Virus record (IMG/VR): IMGVR_UViG_3300017782_000016
Location: 1-59,096 of that record
Origin: a virus
Strand: one strand, 5' to 3'
Length of the DNA: 59,096 bases
Part shown: piece by piece, positions 16,854 to 27,100 of the stretch
Layout: each line of letters starts with the position of its first letter
Numbering within the stretch: position 1 is the first letter of the stretch
Program-made: the position numbers and the translations under genes
Notes under the pieces: generated by a model
The model's input: only the letters and a program-made list of their open reading frames with translations
Databases searched by the model: none
What the model was told of the DNA's origin: nothing

Positions 16854-18086
16854 TTAAGCACGAGGAAATCTGTTAATCGATACATCAAAATCTATAAAAC
16901 CAACTTTTACACTATCTGGTAGAGAATTTTCCGTTCTTTCAGAAAGTTTAGAGGTAATTACATCCTCTATGTAATACTCTCCATTTTTTAAGTTGGTGGA
17001 TGTAGTATTGTAACTATAAAGTCCATCTTTAACGTCGCCTAATTCAGTAATTGGATGACCTGTAAAAGGTAGATGATTAAAGGTTTTGTAACGAGTATCT
17101 GAGAAGATAGATAACGCTCCATCAAGCTGATATTGATTTTCTGCCATTACCACAGCTTTGATAGAAGTAACCGTTTTATCTTCGCCACCAAAAGCAAAAC
17201 CTTCGTTTCTCATAGACTCTGAATTAATAAAAATAGCAGGTAATATTTTATCGTACGGCTTTACCCCAGAAAGTGACTTTTCATATCTACTATTTAGTTC
17301 GAAAGCGCTGTTTAAAATTAAATCTTCTTCTGTATCATTTGTTAAATATATATTAAAATCTTTAACTGCAAAAGTGCCAGTGATATCCGCATCAGCTAAT
17401 AAAGAACCGCCAGTTTCTAATATTCTTCCATTTTCAAAATCCATAACAAACCCAGAAGATCCACTAACCAAAAAATCTGAGAACACTGGACCAGATCCTA
17501 CATTAGCAAGAGCGTTTTGCCTTTGCCAACCCGTAACAGTCCAAGGATAAGCGAAGGGAGTTTGTGACTCTCCTATACCAGTTGTTGTGGCACGCCAAGC
17601 TGCTCTATTTATAGGAGCTCCAGCTCTAATTTCCCATAAACCAGAAGTTTCTGGCTTACTAACTGTGCCTTGATTTAAGGTAATTCTGTGATTAGCGACT
17701 GTATCGCTATTAAATATACGTCTACCATTTGAGTTTAAAACACCAACGTTGATGGTGTAGGTTGAATCAAAACTATCACTAGACCCAACCAAAGCAGCAC
17801 CAACACCTTGTAATTTAAAACCTGTTATAGCTGAATTATTAGCGGCTGTTTGACTACGACCAGTCCCCATAAACTCTGTTGGAATTATAGCGCCAGGTAC
17901 AGAAGAATCAGTTACCCACTGTTTATAGGAACTAGCAAATGCGTTATAACTAGAAGGTAATCTATCATCTTTATGATAGTATAATTTACCTGTTTGATTC
18001 GAAAAGGCAGAACCTTTGGTTAATAAATGATTGTCAAACCAAAGCATAAAGCTAGTCATTAATTCATGTTGAAATTGTGGTCTCAT
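16854..18086 (-). CDS. Neck or tail structural protein, unrecognised
   Basis: A 410-aa beta-rich protein (opening RPQFQHELMTSFMLWFDNHLL; later SGFVMDFENGRILETGGSL, FAVKDFNIYLTNDTEED, ending KVGFIDFDVSINRFPRA). No family recognised. It starts 4 bp inside the end of the previous gene (overlap 18083-18086) and precedes the tail-tube candidate, so it is most likely part of the neck or tail. The middle contains an FKLQGVGAALVGSSDSFDSTYTI-type beta repeat, possibly a surface domain. Confidence 0.5.
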   Translation of the reverse strand: MRPQFQHELMTSFMLWFDNHLLTKGSAFSNQTGKLYYHKDDRLPSSYNAFASSYKQWVTDSSVPGAIIPTEFMGTGRSQTAANNSAITGFKLQGVGAALVGSSDSFDSTYTINVGVLNSNGRRIFNSDTVANHRITLNQGTVSKPETSGLWEIRAGAPINRAAWRATTTGIGESQTPFAYPWTVTGWQRQNALANVGSGPVFSDFLVSGSSGFVMDFENGRILETGGSLLADADITGTFAVKDFNIYLTNDTEEDLILNSAFELNSRYEKSLSGVKPYDKILPAIFINSESMRNEGFAFGGEDKTVTSIKAVVMAENQYQLDGALSIFSDTRYKTFNHLPFTGHPITELGDVKDGLYSYNTTSTNLKNGEYYIEDVITSKLSERTENSLPDSVKVGFIDFDVSINRFPRA

Positions 18087-18661
18087 AGTTGTATGTTTTC
18101 AAACTCCTTTTTGTATCTTTTGAGAAAGTCTGATATATATTTAGTATTTGCAAATTTTACCTTTCTTACACGTTTTTCTACTTGGATACCCAAACCAGAT
18201 CTACTAGAATTAGAAGGTTTTTTAATGTAGTATCCTAGTCCAGATAAGCCAGTTTCTATAGATCTAGCCCAACTTCTGCCAGGCATATAAGGTAAAGGTG
18301 TCACTTCAAAAATTTCTTTTGGCGTAGGTAAAATAACGGAAAATACAATTTTTTGACCTACGGCTCTACCTAAGTCTAAATTAGTTTTTTGTAATAGTTC
18401 TATGATGGGTTGTAATGGATCGGTACCCTGTTCGAAGCCTATAAAAGAAAAAAGATTTGTAATACCATTTAATGTCCCGCTTATATTTTCGGCTTCTACT
18501 CCACCTTTAATTTCTAACGAAACTGGGTGGTTTAAAAAATCTGCAATCATTTCATTTTTCTTTTTTTGAAAGCTGGATTTTACTATTTTCCTAGTTTGTT
18601 GTAAAGCTATAGTTGGTATTTGTCTCCTTAGAGATTTTTGAATTTCTAAATTTAAAGCCAT
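18083..18661 (-). CDS. Candidate tail-completion protein
   Basis: A 192-aa basic protein. It has an N-terminal amphipathic helix (ALNLEIQKSLRRQIPTIALQQTRKIVKSSFQKKKNEMI), a middle PTPKEIFEVTPLPYMPGRSWARSIETGLSGLGYYI, and a Lys-rich C-terminus. Position between the head-closure candidate and the tail operon, with overlap on both sides, suggests a neck or tail-terminator component (HK97 gp10 kind). No conserved motif proves this. Confidence 0.5.
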   Translation of the reverse strand: MALNLEIQKSLRRQIPTIALQQTRKIVKSSFQKKKNEMIADFLNHPVSLEIKGGVEAENISGTLNGITNLFSFIGFEQGTDPLQPIIELLQKTNLDLGRAVGQKIVFSVILPTPKEIFEVTPLPYMPGRSWARSIETGLSGLGYYIKKPSNSSRSGLGIQVEKRVRKVKFANTKYISDFLKRYKKEFENIQL

Positions 18662-19119
18662 TATTCTTCCATTGGTTTGAGGTAGAAGTGATAATATTGT
18701 GGGCCAAATATACCAGTGGGATTTCCTTTACTATCTATTGTGTATTTTCTACCTTCAAATTCACATCTTGTAGCATCTTTAAGTAATTCAAAACCAGCGT
18801 TATCTACAGTAATTCTAACCTCTCCATCCATTAATTTAAAGTCTAATTGACTACCCACATTACCATCTACAAATCCTTGTTCTTTTGCATCGATATATTT
18901 AATTCTAGCTAGGATAGTTGTAGATGAAACGGTTTTAGTAACTGTTTTTTCTCCGCCCCCACTTCTCCCATATATGCCGTTAAACTCAGCACTAGCAGCT
19001 ATAGAGACTGTTTGCCCTTCCTTATATACAGTTATATTTCTAGCGAATGTTTGGTGGATATCATCTATGATAGATTTGATAGTATTCTTCTGGGATTCTG
19101 ATATGAGTGGAGTTGCCAT
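18661..19119 (-). CDS. Candidate head-closure protein
   Basis: A 152-aa protein with a helical start (SESQKNTIKSIIDDIHQTF) followed by beta strands (NITVYKEGQTVSIAAS, SSTTILARIKYID, GEVRITVDN, RKYTIDSKGNPTGIFGPQYY). This helix-then-beta-barrel plan is like head-tail stopper proteins (SPP1 gp16 / phage "head closure" type). It is the first gene of the minus-strand neck operon, driven by a GTGTAA element exactly 8 bp from its ATG. Its stop overlaps the next ATG by 1 bp. Confidence 0.55.
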   Translation of the reverse strand: MATPLISESQKNTIKSIIDDIHQTFARNITVYKEGQTVSIAASAEFNGIYGRSGGGEKTVTKTVSSTTILARIKYIDAKEQGFVDGNVGSQLDFKLMDGEVRITVDNAGFELLKDATRCEFEGRKYTIDSKGNPTGIFGPQYYHFYLKPMEE

Positions 19120-19127
19120 ATTACTTT

Positions 19128-19133
19128 TTACAC
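19128..19133 (-). promoter_or_regulatory. GTGTAA element (minus strand), 8 bp before the start at 19119
   Basis: It is the left arm of a divergent pair TTACAC-N7-GTGTAA and drives the neck operon leftward. Confidence 0.65.
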
Positions 19134-19140
19134 TTTTTAT

Positions 19141-19146
19141 GTGTAA
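19141..19146 (+). promoter_or_regulatory. GTGTAA element (plus strand) before the tail operon
   Basis: Right arm of the divergent pair. The start codon is 19 bp away, and here GAGGAATAAGG lies between them as a ribosome binding site. Confidence 0.6.
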
Positions 19147-19165
19147 ATAAACAGAGGAATAAGGT

Positions 19166-19465
19166 ATGATAGCTCAAGATTTTTTAAATGATCGGTCTCA
19201 TCATCATATAAGGTTTTTATTTAAATCTTATTTAATGCTGTTAGAAGACTTAAAGAAAGAACACGATATGCGTTTTCAGAAGCTATACGACATACTACCC
19301 GAAGACCAGCACGATCTAATTAAGATAAGTGATTACTTTGACGAAGAATATTACAATAATTACAGAAAAAAAGTATTAGATATTGGAAATTCTGTTTTGC
19401 GAGATTATAATAGTGAACTAGAGAACTTAGTAGTAGAATTTAGATTTAAAAATAATGGACAATAA
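19166..19465 (+). CDS. Small protein at the head of the tail operon
   Basis: A 99-aa charged helical protein (HHIRFLFKSYLMLLEDLKKEHDMRFQKLYDILPEDQHDLI). No family recognised. It has a clear purine-rich ribosome site and overlaps the first tail-assembly chaperone candidate by 11 bp, which places it in the tail-assembly transcript. Confidence 0.55.
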   Translation: MIAQDFLNDRSHHHIRFLFKSYLMLLEDLKKEHDMRFQKLYDILPEDQHDLIKISDYFDEEYYNNYRKKVLDIGNSVLRDYNSELENLVVEFRFKNNGQ

Positions 19466-20183
19466 TAAAAATATATATCAATTTCAAGTAAACCGCGAAA
19501 TTATCGAAAAAGTTGAAACGACAAAAGAGGGCAAAGATGGTGAAGAGATTGTCACTACAAAAAACAAGAAGACTAAAAAACCAGTAACAATTGTTTTAAA
19601 AAAGCCAACCAGAAGAATGGTGGATGAAGCAGAGGAGTATTTTGCTATTGAGTTAAGTAAAAATGTAAAAAAGGGTATTGTTACAAAAGCTATGTTGGTT
19701 AAGAAATACGCTGACACAGGAGGCGCCTTAACCGAGGAAGAAAGTAAGGACATGATTCGTGCCGTACAAAAAAGCAACGAATTAACAAACAAGATACAAA
19801 TGATGGTGGCTACAAAAGCCAGCAAAGAGGAAATAGAACCCTTAGAGAAAGAATTATTTGAAGTTCGTAAAAATCTTGTAGATTTGGAAAGTTCTTTACA
19901 GGGTGTGTATAATAATACTGCAGATGCTCGAGCAGAAAGATCAACAATTGTATGGTATCTTTTAAATGTAACCAAAATTCTTAATGAACTTGGTGACGAA
20001 TTAGATTATTTTGAGGGTATATTATTAGAAGATAAACTTGACAATATGTATGATAAGGATGAAAGTGGAGATTTTTTTGATCAAGAAGTTTTGAATAAAG
20101 TTATGAGAATCATATCCTATTGGCATTATACTGGAGACACATCTAAAGAAAAAATAGATGAGTTTATCAAAGATGCAGGATGA
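19455..20183 (+). CDS. Tail-assembly chaperone candidate, first reading frame
   Basis: A 242-aa Lys/Glu-rich protein with helices (LKKPTRRMVDEAEEYFAIELSKNVKKGIV, EEIEPLEKELFEVRKNLVDLESSLQGVYNNTADARAERSTIVWYLLNV, shortened to their cores). It is one of two overlapping genes immediately before the tape measure. That is the classic location of the lambda G/GT pair that chaperones the tape measure, so the role is inferred from position. It ends 26 bp inside the next gene, which is in the +1 frame. Confidence 0.6.
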   Translation: MDNNKNIYQFQVNREIIEKVETTKEGKDGEEIVTTKNKKTKKPVTIVLKKPTRRMVDEAEEYFAIELSKNVKKGIVTKAMLVKKYADTGGALTEEESKDMIRAVQKSNELTNKIQMMVATKASKEEIEPLEKELFEVRKNLVDLESSLQGVYNNTADARAERSTIVWYLLNVTKILNELGDELDYFEGILLEDKLDNMYDKDESGDFFDQEVLNKVMRIISYWHYTGDTSKEKIDEFIKDAG

Positions 20184-21153
20184 TTTTTTCATAGAATTAA
20201 TAGCTGATATATTTAACGAATATTCGATTGTCGAAAATTCTTTAGGTACAATATATTTAAAACATTTTAATCAAATACGCACCACTAGTAATCTTAGTAA
20301 AAAAAAGATATATGTGGAAGCGGCTCGCAAGAGAGGTTTATCCTCAGAGAAAGATGCCTTAGATTATTTAATTAAAGAAGACATGTGGGATCTTGAAAAG
20401 GAGCAACTTATTCAAGACAAAACAAAATTCTTAGAAAATTTAAAAAAATCTACGTCTAAAATTTTGCTACCATCTCAAAGAGAGAAGCATAAAGAACTAA
20501 TTCAGTTTGAAGAAAAAAACCTAAGAAACATTTCTCTTGAAAGAGCTGAACTAATTGGATTAACTGCTGAAAAACATGCAGAAAAAAAAGTTAATAGAGA
20601 CTTTTTTGAGTCTATAGCTTATTTTGATGTCGATTTTAAAAACCCAGTTTTGCACAATCTGGAGTACGATAATCGAGAAACTGAAAGAATTATTAATGAG
20701 GTTCAAGATGATTTTTTCAATAAGTTCAGAGATGCTAACATATCTAAAGCTGCTTTGTCTAATGCATATTCTCCATACTTGTCTTTTTCAGAAAATCCAT
20801 ACGAAATATATGGTAAACCATTAAAAGATATGTCTAGTTTTCAACTTAAATTATCTAGTTATGGCAAAACGTTTTTGAGTATATTTAAAAACACTAGCAA
20901 AGAAATTCCAGAAAATATAGCTAAAGATCCAGAATTATTAATAGAATTTGCTGAAGCTCAAAGAAATGATAAACGTGCTGCTACTAAAAAATCTAACGAA
21001 AATGATGGAGGATCAGCTATATTTGGAGCCTCTTCAACGGATATACAGGCCATAAAAACAGAGACTGAAGATGCTATTACCTTGGATCAAGCACTAAAGC
21101 AGAGCGGAGGTAGCATGAACATGAAAGATTTGATGAAAATGCATGGCGTTTAG
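20158..21153 (+). CDS. Tail-assembly chaperone candidate, second reading frame
   Basis: A 331-aa helical protein. Its first 26 bp overlap the preceding gene in the +1 frame. Starts at 20158 or at the Met codon 20173 (MQDDFFIELIADIF) are both possible, since no ribosome site separates them. It contains YGKPLKDMSSFQLKLSSYGKTFLSIFKN and ends QALKQSGGSMNMKDLMKMHG. In many tailed phages the second product is made by frameshift; no classic X-XXY-YYZ slippery heptamer is seen in the overlap, so reinitiation is more likely here. Confidence 0.55.
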   Translation: MSLSKMQDDFFIELIADIFNEYSIVENSLGTIYLKHFNQIRTTSNLSKKKIYVEAARKRGLSSEKDALDYLIKEDMWDLEKEQLIQDKTKFLENLKKSTSKILLPSQREKHKELIQFEEKNLRNISLERAELIGLTAEKHAEKKVNRDFFESIAYFDVDFKNPVLHNLEYDNRETERIINEVQDDFFNKFRDANISKAALSNAYSPYLSFSENPYEIYGKPLKDMSSFQLKLSSYGKTFLSIFKNTSKEIPENIAKDPELLIEFAEAQRNDKRAATKKSNENDGGSAIFGASSTDIQAIKTETEDAITLDQALKQSGGSMNMKDLMKMHGV

Positions 21154-21159
21154 GTGTAA
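21154..21159 (+). promoter_or_regulatory. GTGTAA element before the tape-measure gene
   Basis: Located just after the preceding stop, 16 bp before the ATG; the gap is filled by a perfect palindrome. Confidence 0.5.
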
Positions 21160-21160
21160 T

Positions 21161-21176
21161 TATCCTATATAGGATA
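21161..21176 (+). promoter_or_regulatory. 16-bp perfect palindrome touching the tape-measure ATG
   Basis: TATCCTATATAGGATA reads the same on both strands and ends on the A of the start codon. It could be a repressor site at the transcription start; in RNA its AGGAU would also sit where a ribosome site belongs and could be hidden in a stem. Confidence 0.6.
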
Positions 21177-24100
21177 TGGCTAACGCAAAAATAGGAATAG
21201 ATTTTGATCCAGTAAGAACCCAAAAGGTTGAGGCAGCTTTAAGACGCATACAAGCTCAAGCTAAAGGTGTTGATTTTGGCGGAGGAGCAAGATCCCTAGA
21301 TAAGTTGTCCAGACCACTTGGTAAAATTACTGGTCAAGCCAATGAATTCCAAAAATCCTTAGAAGCATCCAATGCTCGTGTTTTAGCTTTCGGAGCTTCA
21401 GTTTTAGTTATTAATAAACTTTCAGAAGCCTTTCAACAGCTTGTTAATAATACAATTAAAGTTGAAGCCGCTTTCACTAAGATAGGAATTATTTTAGACG
21501 GCACCGCTCAAGACTTGCAAAAATTTGGTGATGGTATATTTAGAGTAGCCCAAAAAACTGGTAACGCATTTGATGAAGTTGCCGAGGGAGCCTTAGAGTT
21601 GGCACGTCAAGGTTTAAGTGTTGAGGAATCTTTATCAAGAGTTGAAACAGCTCTAAAATTGGTTAGAGTAGCTGGTATTGACTCACAGAAAGCAGTGGGT
21701 GGTTTAACAGCTGCTATCAAAAACTTTGAGGGTGCTGGTCTCACTGTAGCAGAAATAGCAGATAAGATTGCAGAAGTTGATACAAAATTCGCTACGTCAA
21801 CAGATGATTTAATAGATGGTCTTAAAAGAGCCTCTGCATCTGCCCAGGTAGCTGGAGTTAGTTTTGATGAATTGCTTAGTGCAATTACGGTTGTAGAAGA
21901 AAGAACTCAACGTGGCGGTGCTGTTATAGGTAATGCTTTCAAAACAATCTTTGCCAGGATAAGACGTACTGATGTTTTAGACGCTTTAAAAAGTGTCGGA
22001 ATAGAAGTGTTAAACACAGAAGGTAATATCAGAGGAGCTATACCACTTATTCAAGATTTAGGTGTTGTTTTAGAAGAGGTTGGTATGCGAAGCGAAGCAG
22101 CTGGTAAACTGATTGAAAAGGTTGCTGGTGTTAGGCAGGGAGATATTTTAATTAATTTAATTAGAGATTTGCAATCTGGACAAAGTCAATTTGCAAAATC
22201 TTTACAAGTATCGGCAGGCGCCTTTGGCTCTTTAGATAAAAAGAATGCTGAATATAATAAAACACTTGACGCCACAATTAATAAATTAACCGTTGCTGGA
22301 CAAAAACTAGCATTTACTGTTGGAGAAACTGGATTTGCTGATGCCGCTAAAAATTTAATAAATACTTTTGAGGGTGCAGTCACTAGAATTACCGATGTTT
22401 TAGATGGAGATACAATAGGTGGCAAGTTTGCTAGAGGATTGATCAAGGGTATTGGAAACGTTTTAACTGGCCCTGGTTTGGCTTTGGTGGGTGCGATATT
22501 TATAAAGCTATTTAAAGACTTAGCTGTTTTTGGTTTAGATTCGTTAAAAACGTTGCTAGGGGTAAATAGGGCAGCCAAAGAACAAGCTCTTCTACAACAA
22601 TCTGTTTTACAAACATTAGTATCTAATCAAGCTATACAAGCACAGATTTTAAAACTAGAGGGCGACAAGGTTGCTCAAGAACAATTACTTTTACAAATAT
22701 ATAATCAACAAGCTGCCGCTTTACAAAGGGTTCAAAATATTGCAAAGAATGTAAGCCCTGGTTTATACGGAGCTGGACTTCGTGGTGGAGCTGGTGGTGT
22801 AGAAAGAGCAAGTGGCAAAGCTTCTGGAGGATACGTTGCTGGAGAAGCTAGAGATGTTTCTAGGGGTGTAGGCGGAGCTTCACCAAGTTCTAAAGTTGTA
22901 TCAATTCCAAATTTTGCATTTGGTGGTGGACAACGAGGAACTATGATAGCAAATTCTAGTGAGTATTATGTTCCAAACTATGCTGGTGGAGGCGATGCTA
23001 TATTTAACCAAAATATGGTAAAGTCAATGGGTTTACCATCTGGCGCTAAAAAACTTAGGGGCGCTAATGGATTCATTCCTAATTTTGCTCTGAAAGGCAG
23101 TTCAGATTATTTTTATAACCTTAGAAGAAAAGAAGCAAACGGTCAAAAATTATCAGCAGAAGAGCAAAAAGATTTAAAAGCTTATTACTCTAAAAAGGGA
23201 TCCACACTAGTTATGGATGCGTCTAATCAACTTGGTGTTGCATCTATATTTCCAGGTGGAGCCAAGGCTAACACAAGCACTACAAAATTATCTGGACCAG
23301 AAAAAGCTATTCTTAAAGGAGCTTATCCAGACAGCAATATAAAAAGAGTTGCTTTAAATAATATACAAGTTAGATCTTTAGAAAATGTAGAAAAAAGTTT
23401 AAAGTCAGAAAGAGCTGATAGAAATTTAATTTCTAAATTATTTTCTGGCCCAACATATGATTACGGATCTCAGTTAATGGATTTCTTTAATAACGATGAA
23501 AGATCCAAGACATTAAACGCAATGAAGAAAAGAACGAAAGGTCCAAGTTTATTTTCTTCTGCAGTTATGGGTGGTATTTTTGAAAGCGCTGTTAGATTGG
23601 TGACTAGAGGAGCGGCAGGGATTACAGACTTTGATAGCAACTTGGGTGATCAAACACCTTTTGACTTTGAAGAAGGTCGTGCAGCGACATCAAGATTTAA
23701 CAAAAGATTTGGATTTACCCCAAATGTATTTAAGGCTGATGCTAAAAGAACGTCTACGCCAGAAGCAATTAGAAGTATAATTGGTAAAAGCATTAGAGAT
23801 AAAAATGTTTTCGGAAGGTTAAACAAAACTATGTCGGCAGCTTTTGGTTACATACCAAATTTTGCAGATCCATTGTCAGACGCGATAGAAAGAGAAAAAG
23901 CTGCTGGTGTTCCAATTAATCAAATTAGAATTAATCAAAGCAGTAAAGTTAGAAACGGGCAAAACCCATTAGGTTTAGCTGTAACAAATACAAGGGATGA
24001 ACCTACTGGTGCTATACCAAACTTCGCTGCCAAACCTGGAGGTACAGGAGGCGAAATGGGAATGGATAAAGCTTTTGGTTTAATTTTGATTTCTCAAGTA

Positions 24101-27100
24101 GCTGGCGGTTTTGCTCAATCTTTAACACAAGGTAATGCTCAACTTGAAAAATTTACAACTGGGTTAATGAATGGTATTACAACCTTTGCAACACTAACTT
24201 TATTAAATGAGCCAATTAAAAAAGGTATAGAAAATTTAAAAGGTTTTGCAGAGGGTTTGCAATCACAAACCGTTACTGGTAAGTATGGTGGCACAAGAAC
24301 ATTTAGGGGTAAAGCTCCAGGTGTAGGAGGAGCTCTAAGTAAAGTAGCCGCAGGAGCAAGTAGATTACTTGGGCCAGCTGCTATAGCAGCTTCTGTAGCT
24401 CCTTTGATTTTAGAATTAACAAAAGTTAAAGACAAGTTTGGTGAATTAAATTCGGCTTTAAGTAATTTAAAAATAAACGACTTTGCAAATGGAACAGATG
24501 CTTCTTTAAAAGCTGTAATATCTGGGACAAGAGCCCAAATAGACTATAACCGTTCTTTAGATCAAGCTGCAAATAGATCGGGCGTAGATAGAAGAGGAGC
24601 TTTTGGCGGCAAAAAAAATGAGGATAAAGTATTGCAGCAAATAGCTAAATCAGCATTACAGTCGGGATCAAATAGACAATCAGCAGCAGGTACAGGAATA
24701 ATAAATAGATTAGGTAAGGACGATTTAACTAATCTAGGAAAAATTGCAACAATAACAAATCAAGAAGGCGCAAATATAGGTGAAGACATTTTAAGGCAAG
24801 CAAGAAGCAAAGCTACAACTGTAAGTGGCAATGCAAGGAATCAAAGGACCACGTTTGACGAAAACAGATTTAACGAAGAAATAGAAAAATTAGTACAAGC
24901 TGAACTTGATAAAAGACAACAAGCGGACGCTAAACAAACTTTAACTAAAGTAGGAGATAGAACAACATTTGATACTAGACAAGCTGGGTTACAAATTGAC
25001 TCAACAGCTTCTGCTTTAGGTCAACAAAGGCAAAGAACATTTCAAACAGAAATAGCTAAACTTGATAAAGAACTTCTTGGAGACGGAGGAAGAGGTGTTA
25101 CTCGAGAAAGACAAAATCAAATTGAAATTCAAAAGCAAGAACTTGCACTGAGTAAAGAAATAGAACAACAAAGACTTGGTATTGAGCAATCGTTTGCTAA
25201 AGAAGTTATTAATACCCAAAAACTCAATGATATACAAAAAGATAGTTTAGATTCTATATTAAAACAAGTAGATGGAAAAGGTACAATAGCAGAATTAGAG
25301 CAAAAAATATTGACAGCTTTATATGGAGAAGGTGAGGCAACAAGTGTTCAAAAAGCCGCTGTTAAAAAGATAGCGGAAAATTATCAAAACCAAGAAACCA
25401 CTATTACTGACATTCAAACAACAAGAGCGAGTCAAATTGAAAATGAAAAAGAGCTGCTTGAACTTAATGAAGACAATTTAAAAATCGAAGAAGAAAGATT
25501 AAAAACTTTCCAACAAGAAATTACAGAATTAGAAAAAAAAATAGCTAAAGAACAACAATCCAACGCTTTAGCGAAAGAAAGAAATCAAAATGTCTTAAGA
25601 GAAAGTCGAGGCAAACTTTCACCTCAAGCAAAAAGACAACTTGTTTATGAAGAACAAATAAATGGCTTTAACGAAGAAAAAGTCAGAGCGGAAGTTCGTC
25701 TAACAAAAGCCCAAGCAGACAAACAGTTTTACTTAGATAATGAAGTTAATCAAAATGCCGCAAAATTACAAAGTTATAGTGCTTCAATAGATGCAGCTCA
25801 ACAAGAGTTGGAAGCAGTTATAGCATTGAATGAAGAAAGAAAAAAGGGTTCAGAATTTGACAAAGACAGAACAGCATATGATCAATATATAGAAAGTGTT
25901 AATCAAAGACTTGCTGGAATGTCAGAACAAATGCCAGTTACATTAAGTCAAAATTTAGAAAATGGACTTATGAAAGCTATGGATACAGTAGCAAGAGAAG
26001 GTGTTGATGGTATTGGAAAAGCATTAGGAGATATTGCACTAGATTTTGGTAGAGAGATACAAAGACAACTAATGCAAAAAGCCGCAGATACACTTGTATC
26101 TAGTATTGGTAGTACTGGCGTTCTTAAAAATATTAGCGAATCCCTGGGATTTGCTTCTGGTGGTATGGTTAGTGGAGGTGGTGGCATTAAAGACGACGTT
26201 CCCGCAATGCTCACTAGTGGAGAATATGTTGTTAGAAAATCAGCTGTACAAAAATATGGAACCGCGTTTTTAGATTCTCTAAATAGCGGAAGCATGGGAG
26301 GATACAATAAAGGAGGGCCAGTTGAACAAGGAATGCCCGAATATAATGGCGGAAAATTCTGGGATAATCCAGGGGGTAATGTGTTAGGTGGATCTTTATC
26401 TAACGAAAGACTTAAAAAAGCATTAGCAAAAGAATATTTTACACCAGGAACAGAAAGGGGTGACACAACATTTGGAAGAATTGAAAGTAAGGAAGCTTTG
26501 TTAGCGTTTTCTATGCAAAATGTGACCAGTGGTTCAACAGACATTATAAGTTCTGGTTCGGTTAATTTAGAAACACAAAGTAAAAGATTATCTACATTAG
26601 CTAGAATGCGAGACACTCCAGAAAGAAGACAACTCAAAGAGGCTCAAAAGCAAGCGTTTGAAATTTTCTTAGCTCAAGTTGCAGATGAAAGAGCTGTAAT
26701 AGAAGAAAACAAACAAGCTAAAAAACAAAGAGACGATATGTTTAAGGCACAAATCCAAGGTGCATTTGTTAATTCGCTTATTAGTGCTGGAGCAGCTGGT
26801 TTGGGTAATACGATGAAGGGCGGAGATTTCTTTGGTAAAAAGGTTGACCCAACACTAGGTGCTAAAGGCCTTAAGACGGACACTGGATTCAATATGGGTA
26901 ACCTTGGTGATAGATTTATTGATAATAGTGGTGATGTTGTAACACTAACTCAAACAGGTAAAGATATGGTAGGCACCATTAATTACATGAATGAATTAGG
27001 AATGGATACTGCGGCTTTCACAGACACTTTGTCTAGAAGATACGCTGGAAAAGCAACTGGCGGACCGATTGGAACAAAAATGAACGCTATGTTAACTGCT

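Noticed and set aside
17158-17550. 130-aa plus-strand open frame opposite the neck operon
   Set aside because: No upstream signal, composition of an antisense shadow, and lies wholly within the 410-aa minus-strand gene.
25948-26637. 229-aa open frame on the minus strand inside the tape-measure gene
   Set aside because: Antisense shadow of a well-supported gene; low-complexity Ser/Leu/Pro composition and no start signal.
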